A stretch of DNA of 64,000 nt, from contig NZ_CP101416.1 of the NCBI RefSeq assembly GCF_027942295.1, positions 1,426,001 to 1,490,000 on the forward strand, read 5' to 3'. This document shows positions 1-8,984 of this stretch, in pieces. The DNA is from Pseudanabaena sp. Chao 1811. Lineage in GTDB: Bacteria > Cyanobacteriota > Cyanobacteriia > Pseudanabaenales > Pseudanabaenaceae. The notes beneath the pieces were generated by a model that had not been told where the DNA came from, searched no databases, and saw only the letters and a list, made by a program, of their open reading frames with translations. Position 1 is the stretch's first letter. The number at the start of each line of letters is the position of its first letter. A program made the translations under genes and the position numbers.

Positions 1-1792
1 CGTTAGAAGTAATCGTGAGTACCGATTGCGTAGGTACGGCATGGCGATAGGCAGGATGTTTGCGGATCTCATTCATGAACCTTGCCACGAGGTCAACAGC
101 GATATTATCGACGCGATCATCGTTATTGCCATACTTGGGATATTCGCCGACCGTTTCGTAATCTACCGCCAAGCCTTGCTCGTTGCGAATTACCTTCACC
201 TTGGCATATTTAATCGCCGAGAGCGAGTCGGTGACGACCGATAGACCAGCAATACCACAAGCCATCGTTCGATAGACATCGCGATCGTGCAGTGCCATTT
301 CGATGCGCTCGTAGCAATACTTGTCATGCATATAGTGAATGACATTCAGCGTATTGATGTATGCCTTCGCCAACCATGCCATCATTTGTTGCAAGCGATC
401 ATTGACTTCTTGATAGTCAAGATATGCACTGGTAATTGGTGCGAAGTTGGGCGCAACTTGCTCCCCAGACTTCTCATCCTTACCACCATTGATCGCATAG
501 AGTAGCGTCTTGGCAAGATTGACCCTCGCACCGAAGAACTGCATCTGCTTACCAATTCGCATGACTGACACACAACAGGCGATCGCATAGTCATCGCCAT
601 AGGTTGGACGCATCAGGTCATCATTTTCGTACTGAATGGAACTGGTATCGCTGGATACCTTCGCGCAGAACTGTTTGAAGTTTTCGGGTAAATGTTCTGA
701 CCATAAAACCGTCAAGTTAGGCTCTGGAGCTGCGCCCAGATTGACCAACGTATGCAGGAATCGGAAACTATTCTTGGTAACTAAAGTCCGACCATCGGCA
801 CTCATACCGCCGATCGCTTCTGTCACCCATGTGGGATCACCTGAGAATAGATCATTGTAGTCAGGGGTACGCAAGAAGCGTACCATGCGTAACTTCATTA
901 CGAAATGATCGATTAATTCTTGCAATTCTGTTTCCGCGATCGCGCCATTCTGCAAATCACGCTCGAAATATATGTCTAAAAACGTCGAAACCCGACCGAG
1001 GGACATCGCAGCCCCATTTTGTTCCTTGACTGCCCCTAGGTAGCCAAAATAGAGCCATTGCACCGCTTCTTTGGCGGTCATAGCAGGACGACCAATATCA
1101 AAGCCGTACTTCGCTGCCATTTCCTTGAGTTCAAACAATGCGCGAATTTGTTCCGATAGTTCTTCCCTTAGACGAATGGTTTCTTCGTCCATGACATCGA
1201 CATCAAGGGATTCCTTTTGGGTCTTCTTGTCATCGATGAGGCGATCGACACCATAGAGCGCTACCCGACGATAATCGCCAATAATCCTTCCCCGTCCATA
1301 GGCATCGGGCAAGCCTGTAATGATCCCCGATTTCCTTGCCTTCCGCATTTCCGTGGTATAGGCATCAAATACGCCATCATTATGGGTTTTGCGATATTTA
1401 GTAAAGACTTCTTCTGTGGCAGGATCAAGTTGATAACCATAGGCTTCCAGTCCCGCTTTCACCACACGGATACCGCCATAGGGCATGATGGCGCGTTTGA
1501 GGGGCTTATCTGTCTGTAAGCCGACAATTTGTTCTAGTTCACGATTAATATATCCTGCATCATGGGCAGTGATCCCAGCAGGAACCTTCGTATCAACATC
1601 CAAAATCCCCTTTTGGCGTTCTAGTTTCATCAGTTCTAGCACTTCACTCCAAAGCTGCTGGGTTCTAGTAGTTGGTGCAACCAGAAACTCAGCAGTTCCT
1701 TCGTAAGGTGTGTAATTCTTTTGGATAAAATCTCTAACGTTAATCTCTTTTGTCCAACTGCCTTCCGTAAAGCCCTGCCATTCTACATACAT
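1..1792 (-). CDS. pflB: Pyruvate formate-lyase, partial (3' end beyond left edge)
   Basis: Formate C-acetyltransferase converts pyruvate and CoA to acetyl-CoA and formate in anaerobic fermentation. About 597 codons are present, of about 760 in E. coli PflB. The adjacent catalytic cysteines are visible as C406-C407 in the context [21 protein letters not shown], matching C418-C419 of E. coli. The glycine-radical loop near the C-terminus lies beyond the window. The ATG at 1792 ([11 protein letters not shown]) is chosen because a GGAGGT ribosome site sits about 7 bases upstream. The frame is open to the left edge. The activating enzyme PflA is not in view. PFL is patchily distributed in cyanobacteria, so this gene supports a fermentative lifestyle, together with the hydrogenase genes further right. 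Confidence 0.96.
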   Translation of the reverse strand, partial: MYVEWQGFTEGSWTKEINVRDFIQKNYTPYEGTAEFLVAPTTRTQQLWSEVLELMKLERQKGILDVDTKVPAGITAHDAGYINRELEQIVGLQTDKPLKRAIMPYGGIRVVKAGLEAYGYQLDPATEEVFTKYRKTHNDGVFDAYTTEMRKARKSGIITGLPDAYGRGRIIGDYRRVALYGVDRLIDDKKTQKESLDVDVMDEETIRLREELSEQIRALFELKEMAAKYGFDIGRPAMTAKEAVQWLYFGYLGAVKEQNGAAMSLGRVSTFLDIYFERDLQNGAIAETELQELIDHFVMKLRMVRFLRTPDYNDLFSGDPTWVTEAIGGMSADGRTLVTKNSFRFLHTLVNLGAAPEPNLTVLWSEHLPENFKQFCAKVSSDTSSIQYENDDLMRPTYGDDYAIACCVSVMRIGKQMQFFGARVNLAKTLLYAINGGKDEKSGEQVAPNFAPITSAYLDYQEVNDRLQQMMAWLAKAYINTLNVIHYMHDKYCYERIEMALHDRDVYRTMACGIAGLSVVTDSLSAIKYAKVKVIRNEQGLAVDYETVGEYPKYGNNDDRVDNIAVDLVARFMNEIRKHPAYRHAVPTQSVLTITSN

Positions 1793-1815
1793 TGCTTTAA
1801 CCTCCAATGTTGTGT

Positions 1816-1845
1816 CTGAAAGATAAGAGTGTCTTTATCTTTCAG
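1816..1845 (-). promoter_or_regulatory. Perfect inverted repeat in the pflB leader
   Basis: Two perfect 11-base arms, CTGAAAGATAA (1816-1826) and TTATCTTTCAG (1835-1845), flank an 8-base spacer. The repeat lies about 10 bases upstream of the pflB ribosome binding site. It has no GC-rich stem or T-run, so it is not a terminator. It could be a regulator operator or an mRNA leader hairpin; the sequence alone does not say which. Confidence 0.6.
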
Positions 1846-2138
1846 TTCTATTATAGGTTTATCCATTAATCCCTCAAGAAAATAGCAGTAATCTTATTAC
1901 AAAAGTTAACTCGCAAAATCTAATCCAATCAGGGGATGCAGACTCGAAAAAGCCGATTTTACGTGAGCCGTCGGCTATGCGGGCGGCTCACGCTTCTAGT
2001 TTTAGCTAATTGTCTCTTCTACGGAAGGAAGTGATTATTGACAATAGAAAGATAGTATTGCGAAGTGAATCTCTTATTGAGAATAATCAACAGACCACCA
2101 ATGTACCGTCTGCGTAGTGTGCGACACATTAGCTTTTG
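1846..2138. other. Intergenic region upstream of pflB with a GC-rich hairpin
   Basis: No gene is supported here. The region holds a hairpin with arms GTGAGCCG (1963-1970) and CGGCTCAC (1984-1991) and an internal repeated CGGCT, one of the GC-rich intergenic hairpins of this genome. The rest is AT-rich and would hold the pflB promoter, for which no convincing -35/-10 pair can be assigned by eye. Confidence 0.5.
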
Positions 2139-2678
2139 TTACCATTGACAAAGTTGGGATGGGGAAGTCATTAAAGGTTGTGAATATCGATAGAATCCTG
2201 CAATGTCTAATGTAGCTTGTTGGAATAAAATCCATTCATTGCGATCGCCTCTATCATTGCCCTTAGAACTACGAATAATTTTGTAATGATTGAGGTCTAA
2301 ATGACCTTCTTCATCCCATTTAAATTCAGTTTTAGGAATATTAGTCCATTCTCTACCAGCCCAAGAAACTGCTAGGGCTTCCCCCGCAACTGTATTGCCA
2401 AGCACTTTCCCCCTTAGACAGATCAAGTCATCACTATGCGGATAGCCATAATATCCATCCACGCGATCGCCTATTTTCGTGAAGTTAAAACAGACACCCG
2501 CACCATCGAGCTTTTGAGGTTTGGGCTTACTACAAAATTGATAACTGCCATTACCTAAAGCAGCGATCGCCTGTTGTGGTTGGTTTTGCGAATTAATTGA
2601 GGAACTTACGAACAAGCTTGAGGACATCACTAACAAAGCGATCGCCATATCTTTGAGGAGATTATTGGTACGCAGCAT
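2139..2678 (-). CDS. Secreted hypothetical protein
   Basis: This is a 179-residue protein with an N-terminal signal-like segment (basic MLRTNNLLK, then the hydrophobic run MAIALLVMSSSLFVSSS), so it is probably periplasmic or exported. There is no lipobox cysteine. The mature part is rich in Trp, Tyr and Gly and contains cysteines at three or more positions (YQFCSKP, GVCFNF, LICLRG, QLCQW) that could form disulfides. The start is supported by an AAGGAGGTGA ribosome site 8-9 bases upstream. I do not recognise a named family. It stands alone between pflB and tldD, on the same strand as pflB. Confidence 0.75.
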   Translation of the reverse strand: MLRTNNLLKDMAIALLVMSSSLFVSSSINSQNQPQQAIAALGNGSYQFCSKPKPQKLDGAGVCFNFTKIGDRVDGYYGYPHSDDLICLRGKVLGNTVAGEALAVSWAGREWTNIPKTEFKWDEEGHLDLNHYKIIRSSKGNDRGDRNEWILFQQATLDIAGFYRYSQPLMTSPSQLCQW

Positions 2679-2958
2679 AATTGCATCACCTCCTTAACTT
2701 CTATTTTAGTCGTTTTCCCCACCCAAATGTTCCCTAAATATAGACAGAATCTAGTTTTCCAGTTTTGAAATAGCGATCAGCAGAAAGTTTGGCTGCAACT
2801 TTCTTGTGTTTACTGTGAGGACACAATCAATAGAAATATATATTTGATTTTTATAGAAATATAGCTATGAATTTATGCTCCCAGTACACAAAAACGATAT
2901 TTTTGTGTCATAATCGCAGATGAGATACATTCCCCACCTGTTCTTGTGAGCTTTGGAT

Positions 2959-4347
2959 ATGGATATATGGCAAGTTAAGGATCAACTTTCAGACTTAGTA
3001 CACAAGTACAAATCTCAAGTAGATTTTTTTGCGATTCGCTTAGAGCGATCGCAGGGTGCGGATATCTTTTTACGCAGTGGTAAAGTCGAAACCCTGAGTA
3101 CAGGTATTTCCATCGGCGGACAGGTAAGGGCTTGTCACAAAGGCGGCTGGGGATTTGCAAGTTTTAATGACCTTGGCAATTTAGAGCATAAACTTCAAGA
3201 AGCACTCACTGCGGCAAAGTGGGTAGGCAACGAGGAAACAGTACTGGCTGAAGTTGTCCCCGTACAGGCGCAAGTATCACTAATTAAAGACAATCCTAAT
3301 CGCATCGATCTGATGGCGAAGAAGAATTTATGTAGTTACTACACCGATATTTTGCGATCGGTTTCTGACCGAGTAGTAAGTACAGCCGTTCGCTACGGAG
3401 ACTGTACGCAGCAAGTCATATTTGCCAATTCCGAAGGCACAATGATCGAGCAAGAATGGGCGGACTGGGAAATGCGCTGCTCAGCAACTGCAAGAAATGG
3501 AGAGATCGTTCAAACAGGTCGAGAAACTTTTGGCTCAAGGCGAGCCTATACAGACTTGTTAAACCTCGATCATCAGGTAATTGGGGCGGCACAACGCGCA
3601 GTTACAGCTCTAGATTTACCTAATGTGCAAGGCAATAGTTATACCGTTGTAATTGATCCAATTCTGGCAGGATTATTTGTCCATGAAGCCTTTGGACATC
3701 TATCAGAAGCAGATATGCTCTATGAAAATCCCGACATGCTAGAAACGATGAGCATTGGACGCAGGTTTGGCTCTGAGGATCTCCAAATTTTTGATGGTGC
3801 TGCACCCGTAGAGCATCGTGGCAGTTATCTCTATGACGATGAAGGTGTACCTGCAACTACAACCCAATTAATTAAAGATGGGGTATTAGTAGGTAGACTA
3901 CATTCTCGCGAAACCGCAGGCAAACTCGGTGAACAAGTGACAGGCAATGCCCGATGCTTAGATTATCATTATCCTCCAATCGTTCGCATGACGAATACTT
4001 GGATTGGTCGCGGTCAAACCCCTATAGCTGATTTATTCCATGATATTCCCGTTGGCGTATATGCCAAGAACTGGCAAGGGGGCATGACCAATGGCGAGAT
4101 GTTTACTTTTACGGCTGGCGAAGCTTGGATGATTCGTGATGGCAAAATTGCCGAACCAGTCAGAGATGTTACCCTTTCAGGGAATGTATTTGAGACCTTA
4201 GCGGATATTGAAGCGATCGGCGATGACTTTTTGTGGGATGAGTCGGGCGGTTGTGGCAAAGGCGGACAGAGTGGGCTTGCCGTTGGTTGCGGGTCTCCTA
4301 GCTTGAGAATTAGAAATGCGATCGTCGGAGGTGAATCCAATGTCTAG
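2959..4347 (+). CDS. tldD: TldD-type metalloprotease
   Basis: TldD/PmbA-family metalloprotease. In bacteria TldD and TldE form a complex that degrades unfolded peptides and matures some modified peptides. The zinc-binding HExxxH motif appears as HEAFGH at about residues 244-249 (counting from an alternative TTG start two codons upstream). It is followed by typical family blocks (DEGVPATTT, GRLHSRETA, GGMTNGEMFTF, GKGGQSGLAVGCGSPSLRI). Length is about 462 residues, as expected. The ATG at 2959 is preferred to the TTG at 2953, although no strong ribosome site is visible. The last bases overlap the histidine kinase start, so the two are probably co-transcribed. A partner pmbA is not in the window. 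Confidence 0.93.
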   Translation: MDIWQVKDQLSDLVHKYKSQVDFFAIRLERSQGADIFLRSGKVETLSTGISIGGQVRACHKGGWGFASFNDLGNLEHKLQEALTAAKWVGNEETVLAEVVPVQAQVSLIKDNPNRIDLMAKKNLCSYYTDILRSVSDRVVSTAVRYGDCTQQVIFANSEGTMIEQEWADWEMRCSATARNGEIVQTGRETFGSRRAYTDLLNLDHQVIGAAQRAVTALDLPNVQGNSYTVVIDPILAGLFVHEAFGHLSEADMLYENPDMLETMSIGRRFGSEDLQIFDGAAPVEHRGSYLYDDEGVPATTTQLIKDGVLVGRLHSRETAGKLGEQVTGNARCLDYHYPPIVRMTNTWIGRGQTPIADLFHDIPVGVYAKNWQGGMTNGEMFTFTAGEAWMIRDGKIAEPVRDVTLSGNVFETLADIEAIGDDFLWDESGGCGKGGQSGLAVGCGSPSLRIRNAIVGGESNV

Positions 4348-5947
4348 AATCCGCACAGAACTCAAGGATGTTAATTTACAACTGGTGCAAACGATCGCCG
4401 ATCAACAACTGAATGAAGATCGGTTAAATTTGCAGCTTACTCGTCTGAGGCTGATGTACGACTTTGTGTCCGCTTTGAACGCAGCCCAGACAGTCCAAGA
4501 AATTTATCAAATTGCTTTAAATGGCATCTGTCCAGCCCTAAGAACTTCGCGCGCAGCACTGATCACTGCTGATGTTAACTACAGTTTGAAATATCAAGAA
4601 TCTGTTGGTATTAGTGAAGACTACAAACAAGCGATCGAAGATTTTTTTGAAAGTGCCTACGATCGCTCAGAGTTAAAATCAAGAACTTTTCCGCACTGCG
4701 CCATATTTCCTAGTGATCGCATTTTACAAGCGATCTGCCATGCCGAAAATATTGGTGCATGGGCTGTATTTCCTCTAGAGTACGAAAACCGCCATTTGGG
4801 AGATATCTTCGCCTATTTTGATAGCCCTCGACAATTCAACGAAGAAGAAGTCCAATTAACGCAAACAATCGTCACTTACATTGCGATCGCCATAACGCGC
4901 AAGCAAGCAGAACAAGCCCTCAAGGAAAGCCAACAGTTTATTCAACGGATTACGGATACAACGCCTAATATTATCTATATTTACGATATTGAGGAAAGCC
5001 GCAATATTTACTGTAATCAGACCATTCACCATATTCTTGGATATACCCCTTTAGAAATTCAAGCAATGGGGGATTCCTTACTAGATATCGTTATCCATCC
5101 CGATGATTTAGAGAAGATCAAAGCGCATTACATTAGCGTTCGTTCCAAAAAATTTGAGGACTTATTTCTATTTGAATATCGGATGAAGGATGTTCATGGC
5201 AATTGGAAATGGTTCTACAGTCAAGAAACCGTGTTTCTCTGCAATCCTGATGGTACGGTTAAACAAACGATCGGAGCTGCCTCAGATATTACCAAATTAA
5301 AAGAAGTCGAAACTCGATTACAGTCATCCCTTGCGGAGAAGGAAGTTCTATTAAGAGAAGTCCATCATCGGGTGAAGAATAACTTAAGTGTAGTTGATAG
5401 TTTACTCTCAATGCAAGCAAGGTATGTCCATGATGTTGAAGCCTTGCAATGCCTTTCCGATAGTCAAAGGCGCATTCATACCATGTCGCTTATTCATGAG
5501 CAGTTATATCAGTCTCAGGATGTAGGCAAGGTTGATTTTTGTGAATATCTCCAACGTCTAGTGAGCAATCTTTATAGCTCCACTAGTTTTAATACTTCGC
5601 AAATCGAACTCAAATTAGATCTTAGTCCCACCTTATTAAATATTGACACCGCAATCTCGGTGGGTTTAATTGTGAATGAGCTACTAACCAATGCTTTTAA
5701 ACATGCATTTTCGGACAATATGAAGGGATTAATTGAGGTGGCTCTCTATGAAGTTGTCGATGAAGATAAATTACATTTGATTATTCGCGATAATGGAATT
5801 GGGATGACTGACAATATTGATATTAAGTCAACTGCTTCCCTTGGACTAAGATTAGTACGCATTTTAACCCAACAACTAAGAGCAAGCCTAGATCTATCCT
5901 GTGAGACAGGGACAAGTTTTCATCTGATCTTTCATTCAAAGGCATAG
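4340..5947 (+). CDS. Sensor histidine kinase (GAF-PAS-HisKA_2-HATPase)
   Basis: A soluble sensor kinase of about 535 residues with no transmembrane segment. Order: an N-terminal coiled region, a GAF domain (about residues 37-195), a PAS domain (about 205-325, including YCNQTIHHILGYTPLEIQ), a HisKA_2 dimerisation/phosphoacceptor region with EVHHRVKNNL, and a HATPase domain with NELLTNAFKHAF and IIRDNGIGM. HisKA_2 kinases often answer light, redox or stress signals through a separate response regulator; none is adjacent. The ATG at 4340 is chosen because GGAGGTG lies about 8 bases upstream; it overlaps the tldD stop by 8 bases. A longer reading from 4316 is less likely. Confidence 0.9.
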   Translation: MSRIRTELKDVNLQLVQTIADQQLNEDRLNLQLTRLRLMYDFVSALNAAQTVQEIYQIALNGICPALRTSRAALITADVNYSLKYQESVGISEDYKQAIEDFFESAYDRSELKSRTFPHCAIFPSDRILQAICHAENIGAWAVFPLEYENRHLGDIFAYFDSPRQFNEEEVQLTQTIVTYIAIAITRKQAEQALKESQQFIQRITDTTPNIIYIYDIEESRNIYCNQTIHHILGYTPLEIQAMGDSLLDIVIHPDDLEKIKAHYISVRSKKFEDLFLFEYRMKDVHGNWKWFYSQETVFLCNPDGTVKQTIGAASDITKLKEVETRLQSSLAEKEVLLREVHHRVKNNLSVVDSLLSMQARYVHDVEALQCLSDSQRRIHTMSLIHEQLYQSQDVGKVDFCEYLQRLVSNLYSSTSFNTSQIELKLDLSPTLLNIDTAISVGLIVNELLTNAFKHAFSDNMKGLIEVALYEVVDEDKLHLIIRDNGIGMTDNIDIKSTASLGLRLVRILTQQLRASLDLSCETGTSFHLIFHSKA

Positions 5948-5993
5948 AGCCTGTGAGCTAGTTTAGAAAGCACTTTGCGATATATGCGATATA

Positions 5994-6026
5994 AAGGATG
6001 GGTGGCGCGAAGCGCCGCCTATCCTT
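5994..6026. repeat. GCGC-core palindrome
   Basis: A 15-base-arm hairpin (5994-6008 and 6012-6026, two G-U pairs) with core GGCGC-gaa-GCGCC and outer arms AAGGAT/ATCCTT. It lies between the histidine kinase and the hydrolase gene. Its core is shared by several other intergenic palindromes in this window. Confidence 0.75.
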
Positions 6027-6166
6027 AACTCAATAAATCCTTTCCTTTTTAGGAATACTACATTTAGAACTAGAAAATACTGAATTCTATAGATTGACAC
6101 TGCTTAAATTAATTCAAGATTATTTTCATGTTAGCCTCTAGAAAAGCCCCATAGATTGATCTAAAC

Positions 6167-7867
6167 ATGAAATATTTATCTAATGCGATCGCCAATTTTT
6201 CCTCAAGATTGGTTTCTAAATCCGCTGCTCTGATGATTTTGCTAAGTGCAATTGGTTTAGGAATCAATGCTAAGCCTAGCGAAGCTGCCGATACCGTCAA
6301 TTTCCGTTTTAATATTTTTGAGGTTTCCGTCTCAGTAGACGATCTAGAGACTTTTTCCAAAACAGGAGAATTGCGTGGAGCATTAGATATGGCATCGCGC
6401 TATATTTCCGCATCTGACATGGCGACTTTTCGGCGCATTCTGACAGAGAGGGCAGATATTTCCGTAGTTTTACTGTCTCGATTTCTCTATACCTCTCAAG
6501 GCGAAAGAGCATTAGATATCTTGGGTGATTTTATCAAAACTGCGCCTAATCTATCGGGAAATCGAGCAATTCGTGCTGCTGCGGTTTTAGCAACAGTTGA
6601 TAAACAGAATGGACTGTCATTGCTCAATTTCCTACGCAAATTCCCCACTTCAGACATCTACTTTGATATTCAAGCAGGACTACAAACCGTTGGGGAATTA
6701 AGTGATCTGCTACAAAATACTCAAAAGGTGGTGCAGATGGTCAATACCGAGGCAACCAAACAGGCAGCATTAACTCCAACTCCATCTCCATCAGCCCCAT
6801 TACCACTCCAGTTACCTGATTTACGTAATGCGGCTGGCTCAAAATGGCAGCGATACAGCCTAACTGCACCTGCGCTCAATGGTAAATATGAAATTCCATT
6901 TTACCTATTTGTTCCCCAAATTAACAATGCCAACCTCAAGACATCCATTCCTGCAATCGTCATCTACCCCGGTTTAAGTTCTAGTCGCGAACCACTTCTC
7001 TATTTAGCAGAGCATTTAGCATCCTATGGATTTGCGGTAGTGTTAACGGTGTCACCAACAAGTAGCGCTGAGCAACTAGATAAATTAATCATTGGTGCTG
7101 CCAGCGAAATTGCACCACCAGAAAGCTTTATTGATCGCCCCCACGATATTACTGCGGTTCTAAACTTTCTAGAAAAATCGCCTAAAGTGGATAATCCCTA
7201 TGTTGCCAATATCAATTGGAAAAATGTGGGCATGATTGGTCACTCCTTCGGTGGGTATGCTGCCCTCGCTTTGGTTAGTGATGCCCAAATCCAATCTGCG
7301 GATCTAGCAGAAGTCTGTCAAGGTAAATATAAATGGAATGCATCGCTGTTATTGCAATGCGTGGCACTAGGACTACCAAATCAAACCTATAAGTTGGGAG
7401 ATCCAAGAATCGCCGCAGTGATTGCTGTTAATCCTGTGACTAGCCATGTTTTAGGTAAAGCTGCTCTCAGCAAAATTACCAGCCCGATCGCAATTGTCGG
7501 TAGTTCTGGAGACACCTTTGCCCCAGTTGTCTCTGAGCAAATTATCCCCTTTACATGGTTGACGACCCAAAATCGCTATTTAGTACTATTTAATAAAGCA
7601 GGACATACGGCAGTTACCGCCATCACCTCAGGCGATCGCCTGAGTCCTGAAGTCAGCAATGCTTTGGCAGGGGCAAATCCCGTTGCATCACAAGATTACC
7701 TAAAACTATTGAGTGTTGCTTTCTTTAAAACCCATCTAGTTCAAGAATCAAGCTATGCCAGTTACCTAACCCCTGAATACTTTGTAAATATTTCTGCCCC
7801 ATCCGCACAGGCAAGTTTGTTGCGATCGCTCAGTATGGAGCAAATTGACGCAGCAATCACAAAATAA
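6167..7867 (+). CDS. DUF1400-type alpha/beta hydrolase, exported
   Basis: A 566-residue protein with an N-terminal signal-like sequence ending near NAKPSEAADT. A DUF1400-like cyanobacterial domain follows (about residues 38-180: FRFNIFEVSVSVDDLETF, GELRGALDMASRYIS). After a Pro/Ser/Thr-rich linker (PTPSPSAPLPLQLPD) comes an alpha/beta hydrolase domain. The nucleophile elbow is GHSFGG and a likely catalytic His sits in NKAGHTAV. The family resembles PAF-acetylhydrolase or polyester/lipid esterases; the substrate is unknown. It probably acts in the periplasm or outside the cell. It is convergent with ppk2 downstream. Confidence 0.85.
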   Translation: MKYLSNAIANFSSRLVSKSAALMILLSAIGLGINAKPSEAADTVNFRFNIFEVSVSVDDLETFSKTGELRGALDMASRYISASDMATFRRILTERADISVVLLSRFLYTSQGERALDILGDFIKTAPNLSGNRAIRAAAVLATVDKQNGLSLLNFLRKFPTSDIYFDIQAGLQTVGELSDLLQNTQKVVQMVNTEATKQAALTPTPSPSAPLPLQLPDLRNAAGSKWQRYSLTAPALNGKYEIPFYLFVPQINNANLKTSIPAIVIYPGLSSSREPLLYLAEHLASYGFAVVLTVSPTSSAEQLDKLIIGAASEIAPPESFIDRPHDITAVLNFLEKSPKVDNPYVANINWKNVGMIGHSFGGYAALALVSDAQIQSADLAEVCQGKYKWNASLLLQCVALGLPNQTYKLGDPRIAAVIAVNPVTSHVLGKAALSKITSPIAIVGSSGDTFAPVVSEQIIPFTWLTTQNRYLVLFNKAGHTAVTAITSGDRLSPEVSNALAGANPVASQDYLKLLSVAFFKTHLVQESSYASYLTPEYFVNISAPSAQASLLRSLSMEQIDAAITK

Positions 7868-7889
7868 GTCTCTCACATAACATCAGTAA

Positions 7890-8828
7890 TTATTCTAAAT
7901 GTGCTGTCACATCAGGAATGAAGTTCTGGAGATAAATTGGTGGACGAACATATACCATTTTATTTTGCAATGGAGGTAATTCAAAAGGCTTTGGTAGTAC
8001 ATCCTCATAGGCAATCTTTGCCAATAAGTGATTAATACAATTGAGTCTTGCCCGACGCTTATCATCACCATCAATCACATACCAAGGCGATAGTTTGGTA
8101 TCCGTTGCGTTAAACATATCATCCTTCGCTTTGGAATATTCCACCCAACGCGCTCTGGCTTCTAAATCCATTGGGCTAAACTTCCAGCGTTTACGAGGGT
8201 CTTTAATGCGATCGCTAAATCTCTTTTCCTGCTCATTATCACTCACAGAAAACCAATACTTAATCAAAATAATTCCCGATCGCTGAAGCATATTCTCAAA
8301 CTCAGGACAGGAGCGCAAAAATTCGACATATTCCTCATGAGAACAATAACCCATAACATGTTCAACACCTGCACGGTTATACCAACTGCGATCGAACAGT
8401 ACCATTTCTCCCGCCGCAGGCAACTCCGCAGTATAGCGCTGAAAATACCACTGAGTGCGCTCTTGATCGGAAGGCTTACCCAACGCCACAACTCGACAAA
8501 TCCGTGGATTAAGTGATTGGGTAATGCTTTTAATAGCGCCCCCTTTACCCGCAGCATCTCTACCTTCAAACAGAATGACAACCTTCAAACCTTCCTGCTT
8601 AATCCATTCTTGCAGTTTGACCAGCTCTATCTGTAAACGCTGAAGTTCTTTTTCGTAGGTCTTTTTTGATAACTTCGGAAGCTGGATTAGATCATCTTCT
8701 TGTCCACCTACTTGGTCATTCTGCTCTTTAAAATTATTAGGAATACCACTTAAAGAGATAGTTGTATTTGCCTGATTCTCTTTTTTATTCGATTTATTGC
8801 GCTTACCATCTTTATCTTGCTTGGACAT
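7890..8828 (-). CDS. ppk2: Polyphosphate kinase 2
   Basis: PPK2 transfers phosphate between polyphosphate and nucleotides, mainly toward nucleotide regeneration. The Walker A-like segment is FEGRDAAGKGGAIK. Also visible are the lid and catalytic blocks GKPSDQERTQWYFQRY, LFDRSWYNRAGVEHVMG and RWKFSPMDLEAR. A charged, Lys/Asn/Gln-rich N-terminal tail of about 50 residues precedes the domain. The ATG at 8828 (MSKQDKDGK) is preferred to an upstream TTG at 8852. The gene is convergent with the DUF1400 hydrolase. Confidence 0.93.
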   Translation of the reverse strand: MSKQDKDGKRNKSNKKENQANTTISLSGIPNNFKEQNDQVGGQEDDLIQLPKLSKKTYEKELQRLQIELVKLQEWIKQEGLKVVILFEGRDAAGKGGAIKSITQSLNPRICRVVALGKPSDQERTQWYFQRYTAELPAAGEMVLFDRSWYNRAGVEHVMGYCSHEEYVEFLRSCPEFENMLQRSGIILIKYWFSVSDNEQEKRFSDRIKDPRKRWKFSPMDLEARARWVEYSKAKDDMFNATDTKLSPWYVIDGDDKRRARLNCINHLLAKIAYEDVLPKPFELPPLQNKMVYVRPPIYLQNFIPDVTAHLE

Positions 8829-8859
8829 GGTTTTGCACTTTTGATTGGTCAACAGTTAG

Positions 8860-8984
8860 TATAGCAGCTAGGCAATAATGGCGGCGCTAAGCGCCGCCAT
8901 TTATAAAACCAAAAAAGCTATAGCGCACGCTGCGCGTGCGCTATAGCTTTTTTGGTTTTATTTTTAATTGCGCCCAGCTACTTA
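8860..8984. repeat. MITE-like element with two long palindromes
   Basis: The stretch between ppk2 and ugd holds a perfect 11-base-arm palindrome (8877-8887 and 8891-8901, core GGCGC-taa-GCGCC). It then holds a perfect 28-base-arm palindrome (8903-8930 and 8934-8961) with core GCGCACGCtgcGCGTGCGC. The right end (8963-8984) is identical over 22 bases to the right end of the element at 56257-56477. The left end (TATAGCAGCTAGGC) is an imperfect inverted copy of that right end. The last bases supply the TAA stop of ugd. No coding capacity is seen. Confidence 0.7.

Noticed and set aside
6109-6360. Minus-strand reading frame opposite the start of the DUF1400 hydrolase
   Set aside because: It is a shadow of the real gene, with no ribosome site and no recognisable domain.
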